DNA of 50,501 nt. Origin: Thermoanaerobacterales bacterium (GTDB taxonomy: Bacteria > Bacillota > Desulfotomaculia > Desulfotomaculales > JASEER01). The stretch's first letter is position 1. Each line of letters starts with the position of its first letter. Under the pieces are notes generated by a model. The model saw only the letters and a program-made list of their open reading frames with translations. It did no database searches and was not told the DNA's origin. Location: positions 33,043 through 83,543 of the forward strand of contig JASEER010000005.1 of NCBI GenBank assembly GCA_030019475.1, written 5' to 3'. This document shows positions 15,073 through 21,825 of the stretch, in pieces. Position numbers and translations under genes: made by a program.

Positions 15073-16176
15073 CTAGAGAGCCGAATCCTGCTGTACGAAG
15101 CGGAGACCCGGGAACTGCTCCTGCGTCAGTACGCGGGCCACCCAGCGGTTGGTGGTCAGGGTGGCCAGGGCATACGGTTGTTTAAGGCCTCTCATTTCGG
15201 GGCCGGTCAGGACTTTGAGGTTGGGGAATGTGGGGTAGCCGGGCGGCGTATCGATCACCACACCCACCTCGCCCGTATTCAGTTCTACGATGGTTCCGGT
15301 GGGATAAGCGGCGACATTGGCGAGAAAGGCTTGCAGCAGGTCGAAGTGGAACCAGTAGTTTCCGGCGGCCGCCAGCATTTCATAGGCCTCGTGCACCGGC
15401 TGGGCCGGCCGGTAAATGCGGTCGGCGGTCAGAGCGTCAAAGATATCGGCGATACCCACGATCTGGGCCTCCAGGCCGAGGTCCGCCCCCTTTAAGCCCA
15501 AAGGGTACCCCCCGCCGTCGAACCGTTCGTGATGGGCGTAGGCGATGGCTGCGACATCGGGGTCGAAGGCTAGAAGGTCACGCCCGTAAACCGGATGTTT
15601 CTTAATGATTTCAAATTCCTCGCGGGTCAGCTTCCCCGGCTTGTACAGGACATCGTCGGGGATCTGGATTTTGCCGATATCGTGCATCAGGGCGCCCACG
15701 CCGAGGGTGTACAGCCGTGTGCGGTCAAGCCCCAACCTGATACCGGTGATCAGGGCCAGCACGCAGACGTTCACCGAGTGGTGGTAGAGGTATTCGTCCT
15801 CGGTGCGGATATCGGCCAGGTTGACCATCGCCGATGGGTTATCCGTCAACTGCTCGATCATCTCGTTGACGGTCTCGTTCAGCGCCGGGGGAATGGTGAC
15901 AAGTTTCGTCTGGGAGGCGAGTGCCTCCAGCATCACCTGGCGCACTTGTTCGATGGCCCGGGTTCTTGTCGCCGGCATGATGACGTCCGGTACCGAACTG
16001 TAGTCCACCGGGCCCTCGTCGATGTAGATCCAGGAGAACCCCAACTCTAGCAGCCGGGTGATATATCCCGCCGTGATCTTTACCCCGGCCTTGAGGTAAA
16101 TCTCGTTATTGGGGCCGAGGACGGCCATCCCCACGCGCATCCCCGGAACCAGGTCCTTAACCTTGACGCGGCGCAA
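15073..16176 (-). CDS. HD-GYP domain protein, putative cyclic-di-GMP phosphodiesterase
   Basis: A 367-residue soluble protein. The first 110 residues contain a short DUF3391-like or unassigned sensory part (MRRVKVKDLVPGMRVGMAVLGPNNEIYLKAGVKI is typical of HD-GYP proteins in Clostridia). The HD-GYP domain follows: HHSVNV (132-137), the HD pair in LMHDIGKIQIPD (163-174), KKHPVYGRDLL (192-202) and HHERFDGGGYP (215-225). Such domains hydrolyse cyclic-di-GMP to pGpG or GMP. No transmembrane segment is present. Its target process is unknown; neighbours are metabolic. Confidence 0.9.
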   Translation of the reverse strand: MRRVKVKDLVPGMRVGMAVLGPNNEIYLKAGVKITAGYITRLLELGFSWIYIDEGPVDYSSVPDVIMPATRTRAIEQVRQVMLEALASQTKLVTIPPALNETVNEMIEQLTDNPSAMVNLADIRTEDEYLYHHSVNVCVLALITGIRLGLDRTRLYTLGVGALMHDIGKIQIPDDVLYKPGKLTREEFEIIKKHPVYGRDLLAFDPDVAAIAYAHHERFDGGGYPLGLKGADLGLEAQIVGIADIFDALTADRIYRPAQPVHEAYEMLAAAGNYWFHFDLLQAFLANVAAYPTGTIVELNTGEVGVVIDTPPGYPTFPNLKVLTGPEMRGLKQPYALATLTTNRWVARVLTQEQFPGLRFVQQDSAL

Positions 16177-16224
16177 CTTCCTTACCCCCCTAAACCGGGC
16201 TCCAAATAAGACGGGGCCCGGCTC

Positions 16225-16593
16225 TCAGGGCATCAGGAGGTCGGGGCGCAGCCGGGCGGCCTCGCGCAGGTAGAGATGTTTCATCTCTCCCTGTTTCTTG
16301 TCGGTATTAACGTGCATCAAGACGCGGATGCAGCGGCTGATGGCCGTCGGGTGGGCGATCTCGGTCGCTCCGAGAAGGGGCACCTGGTGCCATCCAAGTT
16401 GCCGCGCCGCCAGAGCGGGGAACTCGGCATTGAGATCGGGGGTCATAGTGAGAAAAATGCTGGCGATGTCATCCACGGCGATTTGGTTGGCATCCACCAG
16501 GGCCGTCAACAGTTCCCTTGTGGCGTCCAGGATTTCCTCGGCGGCGTTGTGTTCTACGGTAATTGCCCCGCGAATGCCACGGACCACGGACAA
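16225..16593 (-). CDS. aroH: Chorismate mutase, AroH type
   Basis: Rearranges chorismate to prephenate, the branch point to phenylalanine and tyrosine. The 122 residues match the trimeric Bacillus AroH family. They open with VRGIRGAITVEHNAAEEILDATRELL, and contain IFLTMTPDLNAEFPALAARQLG and VPLLGATEIAHPTAISRCIRVLMHVNT. TyrA in this window has no mutase domain, so AroH supplies its substrate. It follows the unknown 153-residue gene by 12 bases and is transcribed from the rluB side, separately from the main aromatic block. Confidence 0.95.
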   Translation of the reverse strand: MSVVRGIRGAITVEHNAAEEILDATRELLTALVDANQIAVDDIASIFLTMTPDLNAEFPALAARQLGWHQVPLLGATEIAHPTAISRCIRVLMHVNTDKKQGEMKHLYLREAARLRPDLLMP

Positions 16594-16605
16594 GGCCGGC
16601 CCTCC

Positions 16606-17067
16606 CTAACGGTTATACTTGTGCTCCAGCCACTCGCGCAACCCGCGCGCTTCCTCGTTGACCTTGAAGAGCAGGCGTTCCACTTCAAAACGGGACAGGA
16701 CGATGCCCGCAGGCTCCAGGATCTCGATACGGCGGAACTCCTCGCGGATGACGAAGCGAATCAGGTCCTCGAGGCCGGCGGCGACGACTGTCAACTCCAC
16801 GGGGGCGAAGGCGACTTCGTTATTGGCCTTTTCATCGAAGATGGTGTAAATCTCCCCCGCCAGGTTAATGTCCTCGATTTGCACTCCCTGGACCGGCACA
16901 TTGCGAAAAAGGGCGACCTGTTGTTCGCGAACCTCTTCAGCGACCTTCTCAGTGGGCTTGCCGCCAAAGAGGCGGCCGGGACGGGAAACACCTTTAAAGT
17001 CAAGTCGGATCTTGACACGAAGGTCTGCTTCCACCTGTTCACCACCGGACTGGTACTTTATCACCAA
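16606..17067 (-). CDS. Conserved-looking hypothetical protein
   Basis: A 153-residue protein I do not recognise. It is soluble-looking, with no cysteine, no signal peptide and no membrane segment. Beta-like strands (VEADLRVKIRLDFKGV, VQGVQIEDINLAGEIYTIF) come first, then acidic-basic helices toward the C-terminus (LIRFVIREEFRRIEILE, FEVERLLFKVNEEARGLREWLEHKY). The start has GGGAGAAGG upstream. Compact spacing between rluB and aroH and coding-like composition support a real gene. No function is proposed. Confidence 0.75.
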   Translation of the reverse strand: MVIKYQSGGEQVEADLRVKIRLDFKGVSRPGRLFGGKPTEKVAEEVREQQVALFRNVPVQGVQIEDINLAGEIYTIFDEKANNEVAFAPVELTVVAAGLEDLIRFVIREEFRRIEILEPAGIVLSRFEVERLLFKVNEEARGLREWLEHKYNR

Positions 17068-17106
17068 TTAAATCCCCTTCTCCCTTAAGGAGCTTGAATT
17101 GCTTAC

Positions 17107-17862
17107 TTATTCTTCTCCCGGTTTAAAAATCCTGCTCCTTTCCGATGATTGGGCGAGCCGGTGCAAGCGGCGCACCTCGGCTGCCGTCAGATGGCGGTAC
17201 TTCCCCGGCGACAGGCCCCGGGGTTCCAGGAAGGCGAAACGGATGCGCCTCAGGCGACGCACGGGATGGCCCACGGCGGCGCACATGCGTCGGACCTGGC
17301 GGTTCCTGCCCTCGTGGATGGTCAACTCGATCAGTGCCGGCGGCCCGGGCCGCCGCAGGAGGATACGGGCTGGAGCGGTCATGCCGTCCTCAAGGGGCAC
17401 GCCCGAAGCCAGGCGGGCCAGGTCCTCCGCGTCGGGCCGGCCTTCGACCTCGGCGAGGTAGGTTTTGGGGACGTGGAAACGGGGGTGGGTCAGGCGGTAG
17501 GCCAGTTCGCCGTCATTGGTAAGGAGAAGCAGGCCCTCGGTGTCGTAGTCCAGCCGTCCGACGGGATAAAGCCGCCGTGGGATGTCCCGTACCAGGTCGG
17601 TCACCTTGGGGCGCCCCCGGGGGTCGTCCGCCGTGCTGACGTATCCGGCGGGTTTGTATAGAAGGATGTAAACGGGCTTCTCGGCTTGTACCCTGCGCCC
17701 GTGCACCTCGATGACGTCGCGGTCCGGATCCACGCTGGTTCCCAGCGCGGTCACCGTCCGCCCGTTCACCCGGACCGCTCCCGCCAGGATCAACTCTTCG
17801 CACCGGCGGCGGGAAGCTACGCCCGCGTGGGCCAGGACCTTCTGCAGACGCTCGAGAGACAA
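17107..17862 (-). CDS. rluB: Ribosomal large subunit pseudouridine synthase B
   Basis: Pseudouridine synthase of the RsuA/RluB family, modifying helix 89 region of 23S rRNA. The 251-residue protein has an N-terminal S4 domain (LQKVLAHAGVASRRRCEELILAGAVRVNGR, residues 5-34) and the catalytic core YPVGRLDYDTEGLLLLTNDGEL, whose DYD aspartate is the nucleophile. LTIHEGRNRQVRRMCAAVGHPVRRLRRI is the C-terminal family block. It follows spmB in the DUF2953-ytfJ-spmA-spmB-rluB order often seen in Clostridia next to scpA-scpB. Confidence 0.96.
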   Translation of the reverse strand: MSLERLQKVLAHAGVASRRRCEELILAGAVRVNGRTVTALGTSVDPDRDVIEVHGRRVQAEKPVYILLYKPAGYVSTADDPRGRPKVTDLVRDIPRRLYPVGRLDYDTEGLLLLTNDGELAYRLTHPRFHVPKTYLAEVEGRPDAEDLARLASGVPLEDGMTAPARILLRRPGPPALIELTIHEGRNRQVRRMCAAVGHPVRRLRRIRFAFLEPRGLSPGKYRHLTAAEVRRLHRLAQSSERSRIFKPGEE

Positions 17863-17915
17863 GAGGGTTCGTCCACCGTCCTTAGAGGGGTACTTACACC
17901 TTAATAGTATCTTGC

Positions 17916-18455
17916 CTACCCGCCCTTGAAAATATGGTTCACGATATATACGGAGGCGATGAACGTGGTGAAATCGGCCAATAACCCCGATACGACCGCG
18001 TAGCGGTACTTCTTGATGCCCACCGACCCGAAGTACAGGGTTAGGACGTAAAAGGTGGTGTCGGAGGAGCCCTGCATGGTCGATACCAGAAAACCGATGA
18101 GGCTGTCGGGGCCGTGTTCCTTGATTAATTCGGTGGCGACTCCCAGCGCCGCCCCTCCCGAAAGGGGGCGCAGCAAGGCGTGCGGCAGGACCTCCGCCGG
18201 AGCGCCCAGGGCGGATAGAACGGGGGTCAGGGCGCGGGCGGTGGCGTCCATGGCTCCCGAGGCCCGGAAGATGCTGATGGCGACCACCATGGCCACGAGG
18301 AAGGGGATCAGCTTCACCGCCAGTCCGAAGCCCTGCTCGGCCCCCTCCACGAAGGTCTCGAAGACCGGTACCCGCCTTATCACACCGGCCAGCAGGACGA
18401 TCACCAGGAAAGCGGGGATCGCCCAGCGGGAGATTTCACCTACCAGAACTAGCAT
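17916..18455 (-). CDS. spmB: Spore maturation protein B
   Basis: Nucleoside-recognition (Gate) domain membrane protein, 179 residues, required with SpmA for full dehydration of the spore core in Bacillus and Clostridium. Motifs include GAEQGFGLAVKLIPFLVAMVVAISIFRASG, RPLSGGAALGVATELIKEHGPDS and the STMQGSSDTTFYVLTLYFGSVGI stretch. ATG at 18455 overlaps spmA by seven bases; upstream residues in this frame are spurious. Expected to be expressed in the mother cell, from family knowledge. Confidence 0.94.
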   Translation of the reverse strand: MLVLVGEISRWAIPAFLVIVLLAGVIRRVPVFETFVEGAEQGFGLAVKLIPFLVAMVVAISIFRASGAMDATARALTPVLSALGAPAEVLPHALLRPLSGGAALGVATELIKEHGPDSLIGFLVSTMQGSSDTTFYVLTLYFGSVGIKKYRYAVVSGLLADFTTFIASVYIVNHIFKGG

Positions 18456-19048
18456 GGCCCGCCTCCCCGGCGGCGGTATAGGCGGCGCAGCAGAACGTCG
18501 GCAAGGACCGCCACCGTCATGCCGCAGGCCGTGGCGAAGATAGTTGTTCCAACCACCGCCGTAGGATCGGCCGACCGGTACATGATACGGATGCCGATGA
18601 TCGTGGCCGGAATTAGAGTGATGCAGGCGGTGTTCATGGCGAGGAAGGTGCACATGGCTTCGGAGGCGGTATCCGGGCGGGGATTAAGCCGCTGCATCTC
18701 CCGCATGGCGATAAGGCCCATCGGTGTGGCGGCGTTGCTCAGGCCGAGAACATTGGCGGAGAGGTTCATCACGATGGCCCCGAAGGCCGGATGGTTGCGC
18801 GGGATGCTGGGAAAAAGCAGGCGGATAAAGGGCTGGACAATCATTGAAAGGGCCCGGACCAGGCCCGCAGCCTCGGCGACCTTCATTACGCCGCACCAAA
18901 AGGCCAGGATCCCGATTAGACCGAGGGCCGTGGATACGGCGGTCTGCGCCCCGTTCAGGGCGGCGGTGGTGACCGTTTCGATGCGCCCGTTGGCCGCGGC
19001 CGCAACAATACCGAACAGAATTAGGGCGAGCCAGACAACGTTGACCAA
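18449..19048 (-). CDS. spmA: Spore maturation protein A
   Basis: Membrane protein with a Gate domain, partner of SpmB in spore core dehydration. About 199 residues. Motifs visible are NGAQTAVSTALGLIGILAFWCGVMKVAEAAGL, HPAFGAIVMNLSANVLGLSNAATPMGLIAMREMQ and FLAMNTACITLIPATIIGIR. I place the start at TTG 19048, because AAGGGGG lies eight bases upstream and homologues begin directly with this hydrophobic segment. A TTG 12 codons earlier (19084) lacks that support. The stop overlaps the spmB start. Confidence 0.93.
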   Translation of the reverse strand: MVNVVWLALILFGIVAAAANGRIETVTTAALNGAQTAVSTALGLIGILAFWCGVMKVAEAAGLVRALSMIVQPFIRLLFPSIPRNHPAFGAIVMNLSANVLGLSNAATPMGLIAMREMQRLNPRPDTASEAMCTFLAMNTACITLIPATIIGIRIMYRSADPTAVVGTTIFATACGMTVAVLADVLLRRLYRRRGGGPC

Positions 19049-19122
19049 GACACGATCCCCCTTGTCCTTGTCCTCCGTAGTCAAACTCTATGAGGACGGG
19101 CCAGGGGGTAGAACCGCGCTCC

Positions 19123-19509
19123 TTACTGCTCGCTGCTTTTCTTCTTAAGGTAATTGTCGAGCCGTTCGAGCACCGCGGGAGCCAGATCGATGAGGCGATC
19201 GGCGATGCCGTTGGCGTCGACCGGCAGGAGGCGCACCTGTCCCTGGCCCACGACGAGAAAGCCCATGGGCTGCACGGATACGCCGGCCCCGCTTCCACCG
19301 CCGAAAGGATACGTGCTCGCGCCGTCGTCGCGCGCGATTTCAAACTCTCCGCCACCGGCGGCGAACCCGACCGCCACCTTGGAAATTGGAATAATGATTA
19401 TCCCGTCAGGGGTCTCCACCGGGTCGCCGACCACGGTATTCACATCCACCATTTGCTTAATGCTCTCCATGGCCGTCTGCATCAGACCCTGGATGGGGTG
19501 CTGCTCCAC
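19123..19509 (-). CDS. ytfJ: Sporulation protein YtfJ (GerW family)
   Basis: A 128-residue small protein of the YtfJ/GerW family, linked to L-alanine germination in Bacillus. Key features are the N-terminal helix MESIKQMVDVNTVVGDPVE, GTPD-like ETPDGIIIIPISKVAVGFAAGGGEF, and the glycine-rich segment YPFGGGSGAGVSVQPMGFLVV. The start is GTG 19509 with a GGGGGG site seven bases away. It overlaps the end of the DUF2953 gene by 53 bases, an unusually long overlap that suggests tight coupling. Confidence 0.93.
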   Translation of the reverse strand: MEQHPIQGLMQTAMESIKQMVDVNTVVGDPVETPDGIIIIPISKVAVGFAAGGGEFEIARDDGASTYPFGGGSGAGVSVQPMGFLVVGQGQVRLLPVDANGIADRLIDLAPAVLERLDNYLKKKSSEQ

Positions 19510-20134
19510 CGGACTTCCCCCCTACATGTGCCGCGAGGCCCTTCAGGCCCGCGACTATAATATGGCCCAGGCGGATAGCCAGTATGCAGCGGATATCGGT
19601 GGCGAAAACGGGGCGGCCAAAGTCCGGTTTTACGGCCAGGCGGGGGTGGGCGCGGAAGTCGGTTAGGCGGGAGGTCAGGGTAAGGAGCGACCCCTTGACC
19701 GCCCAGGTGAGTCCGGTCAGTATCCCGGTCCGGTCGGCCGACTCGGTGCCGATGCGGGTACTCCAGTCCAGGTCCTCGATACGTATGCGGGGGGTAAGGT
19801 AGCAGATGCCGGCGCGGAAGGATTTGAAGACGTTATACCAGCGCAGAAACAGGACGGACAGGGGCAGTTCCCGGACCTCGCGGTCGACGGCGGTGGCCGG
19901 GGTATCGGTGGCGGAGCGGGATTTGAGGCGGATAGCGGGATTTCTCCCCAGGCCCGCCCGCAGGTCGAGCATCGGAACCTCCGCCCGGTAGAGGGGCAGG
20001 CCGAGCCATGAGACAAGCACAGCCACCCGGTCGTCTTCCCCCTCCCGGCGATAGGCCAGGTTAACCCGGAGGAAGGTCAGGGCGAGAAAAACCCCCGCCA
20101 TCAGAAGCGCGGCGATTATCAGCAGGAAAAGCAC
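19457..20134 (-). CDS. DUF2953 domain membrane-anchored protein
   Basis: A 225-residue protein with one N-terminal membrane helix (residues 1-22, LFLLIIAALLMAGVFLALTFL). A mostly polar domain follows, matching DUF2953 (RIEDLDWSTRIGTESADRTGILTGLTWAVKGSLL and DFGRPVFATDIRCILAIRLGHIIVAGL). The family usually sits directly upstream of ytfJ in spore formers, as here, which implies a sporulation role, but no biochemical activity is known to me. The C-terminal 18 codons overlap ytfJ. Confidence 0.85.
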   Translation of the reverse strand: MLFLLIIAALLMAGVFLALTFLRVNLAYRREGEDDRVAVLVSWLGLPLYRAEVPMLDLRAGLGRNPAIRLKSRSATDTPATAVDREVRELPLSVLFLRWYNVFKSFRAGICYLTPRIRIEDLDWSTRIGTESADRTGILTGLTWAVKGSLLTLTSRLTDFRAHPRLAVKPDFGRPVFATDIRCILAIRLGHIIVAGLKGLAAHVGGKSGGAAPHPGSDADGHGEH

Positions 20135-20177
20135 GAAATCCTCCCTTCCTCCTCCTTTACCGTTCCCCCTACGAAAC

Positions 20178-21152
20178 CTAAATGTGCATGACCTCCCGGA
20201 CGATTTCCATCGTAGCGCGGGCGGCCGTACGGGCTTTTTCGGTCCCGGCGGCCAACACGTCGTCCAGGTAACGGGGTTGGGCCAGGAGCCGGCTGCGGCG
20301 CTGGCGGATCGGATCCAGTGCCCTGTTAAGGGCGGCCGAGAGTTCCTTTTTACAGGCCACGCATCCCACGCGCCCCGTGCGGCATTCCTCCTCGATCTCG
20401 GCCAGGCGGTCGGCGCTGTACAGGCTGTGAAGGGTATGCACCGTGCATACCTCCGGGTGGCCGGGGTCGTTCTTGCGGATGCGCGCCGGGTCCGTGATCA
20501 TCATCCGGGCACGCCGGTCGACTTCTTCGACGGGCATGGCCAGGGCGATTTCGTTGCCATAGCTCTTGCTCATCTTGCGCCCGTCGGTCCCGGGGAGGAC
20601 GGGCGTTTCCGTGAGGAGCGCCTTCGGCTCCGGGAAGACCTGGCCATAGAGGTAATTGAAACGCCGGGCGACCTCGCGGCAGAACTCCAGGTGCGGCAGT
20701 TGGTCCTGGCCGACGGGCACGGCATCGGCGCGGTAGATCAGGATGTCCGCCGCCTGCAACAAGGGGTACCCGAGAAAGCCGTAAGTATTGATATCCTTGC
20801 CCTGGGCGCCGAGCTGCTGCACCTGGTCCTTGTAGGTGGGCACACGTTCCAGCCAGGACAGGGGCGTGAACATTGAAAAGAGCAGGTGCAACTCGGCATG
20901 CTCCAGGATACGGGACTGGACGAAAACGGTGGCCTTCTCGGGGTCAATCCCGGCGGCAAGCCAGTCGGCGATCATCTCCCGGGTGTTTTCGCGCAGGGCG
21001 CTGGTATCCTCGTAGATGGTGGTCAGGGCATGCCAGTCGGCGGCGAAGAAAAAACACTCGTGTTTTTCCTGCAGAGCGATCCAGTTATGAAGTACGCTCA
21101 GGTGTCCAATGTGCAGGCGGCCGCTGGACCGCATGCCGCTAAGGATACGCAT
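20178..21152 (-). CDS. trpS: Tryptophanyl-tRNA synthetase
   Basis: Charges tRNA-Trp. The 324-residue class I synthetase has the HIGH signature within SGRLHIGHLSVLHNW (residues 9-23) and the KMSKS signature in LPGTDGRKMSKSYGNEIAL (about 190-208), the normal length for bacterial TrpRS. LQAADILIYRADAVPVGQDQLPHLE carries the tryptophan-site residues typical of the family. The ATG at 21152 follows AAAGGATGAG. The cognate tRNA-Trp gene lies in the same window at 32.6 kb. Confidence 0.97.
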   Translation of the reverse strand: MRILSGMRSSGRLHIGHLSVLHNWIALQEKHECFFFAADWHALTTIYEDTSALRENTREMIADWLAAGIDPEKATVFVQSRILEHAELHLLFSMFTPLSWLERVPTYKDQVQQLGAQGKDINTYGFLGYPLLQAADILIYRADAVPVGQDQLPHLEFCREVARRFNYLYGQVFPEPKALLTETPVLPGTDGRKMSKSYGNEIALAMPVEEVDRRARMMITDPARIRKNDPGHPEVCTVHTLHSLYSADRLAEIEEECRTGRVGCVACKKELSAALNRALDPIRQRRSRLLAQPRYLDDVLAAGTEKARTAARATMEIVREVMHI

Positions 21153-21198
21153 GGTTGGTTTATCTCATCCTTTCAAAGAGGTTGGAAATCCTGGCCGG

Positions 21199-21822
21199 TT
21201 ACGCCGCCAGACCACGGGCCAGGTTGAAGAACATTTCAGCCAACGGAACGACGAAGAAGGTCAGGAACTTGCCGATTAGTCCCGTCACCATAAGGACCAG
21301 CAGGACAAGCACACCGTACTGCTCCAGAGCCACAAGCCACTCCTGCCGTCCGGGCAGCAGGCCCGCCAGGATCTTGGAACCGTCCAGGGGCGGTACCGGA
21401 ATAAGGTTAAAAACGGCCAGCACGACATTAATATAGATCAACTGGTAGAGCAGCAGCAACCCGAAGCCTGACTGCATGTAATCAATCAAACCCAGTAGAA
21501 CGGAAGCCGCGAGGGCCAGGACCAGGTTTGCCGCCGGGCCGGCGAGGGACACCAGTAGGAGGCCCTGCTTGACATTGCCCCGCAGGTTGTAGGGGTTGAC
21601 CGGGACCGGCTTCGCCCAGCCGAAACCGGCGACAAAGAGCAAGAGCAGCCCCAGCCAGTCCACGTGGGCTACGGGGTTCAAGGTCAGCCTCCCCGCATAG
21701 CGGGCGGTATGGTCGCCGAGGCGGTCGGCAACGAAACCGTGGGCGTATTCGTGTACGGTGAGGGCCAGCATAATTGCCGGGACAAGGGCGATAATCTCGG
21801 CCAGGTTCGGCACATGAAACAA
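21199..21822 (-). CDS. Site-2 protease family (M50) membrane protein
   Basis: A 207-residue intramembrane zinc metalloprotease-like protein of the YwhC type. The zinc motif HEYAH (HExxH, residues 24-28) lies in the first helix region. The third ligand motif NLIPVPPLDG (NxxPxPxLDG) lies near residue 140, and five to six hydrophobic segments are visible. GWAKPVPVNPYNLRG is the usual block between them. The substrate is unknown. It starts three bases before the end of the tRNA nucleotidyltransferase gene spacer, so it belongs to the same operon with lysA and trpS. Confidence 0.93.
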   Translation of the reverse strand: MFHVPNLAEIIALVPAIMLALTVHEYAHGFVADRLGDHTARYAGRLTLNPVAHVDWLGLLLLFVAGFGWAKPVPVNPYNLRGNVKQGLLLVSLAGPAANLVLALAASVLLGLIDYMQSGFGLLLLYQLIYINVVLAVFNLIPVPPLDGSKILAGLLPGRQEWLVALEQYGVLVLLVLMVTGLIGKFLTFFVVPLAEMFFNLARGLAA

Positions 21823-21825
21823 GGC

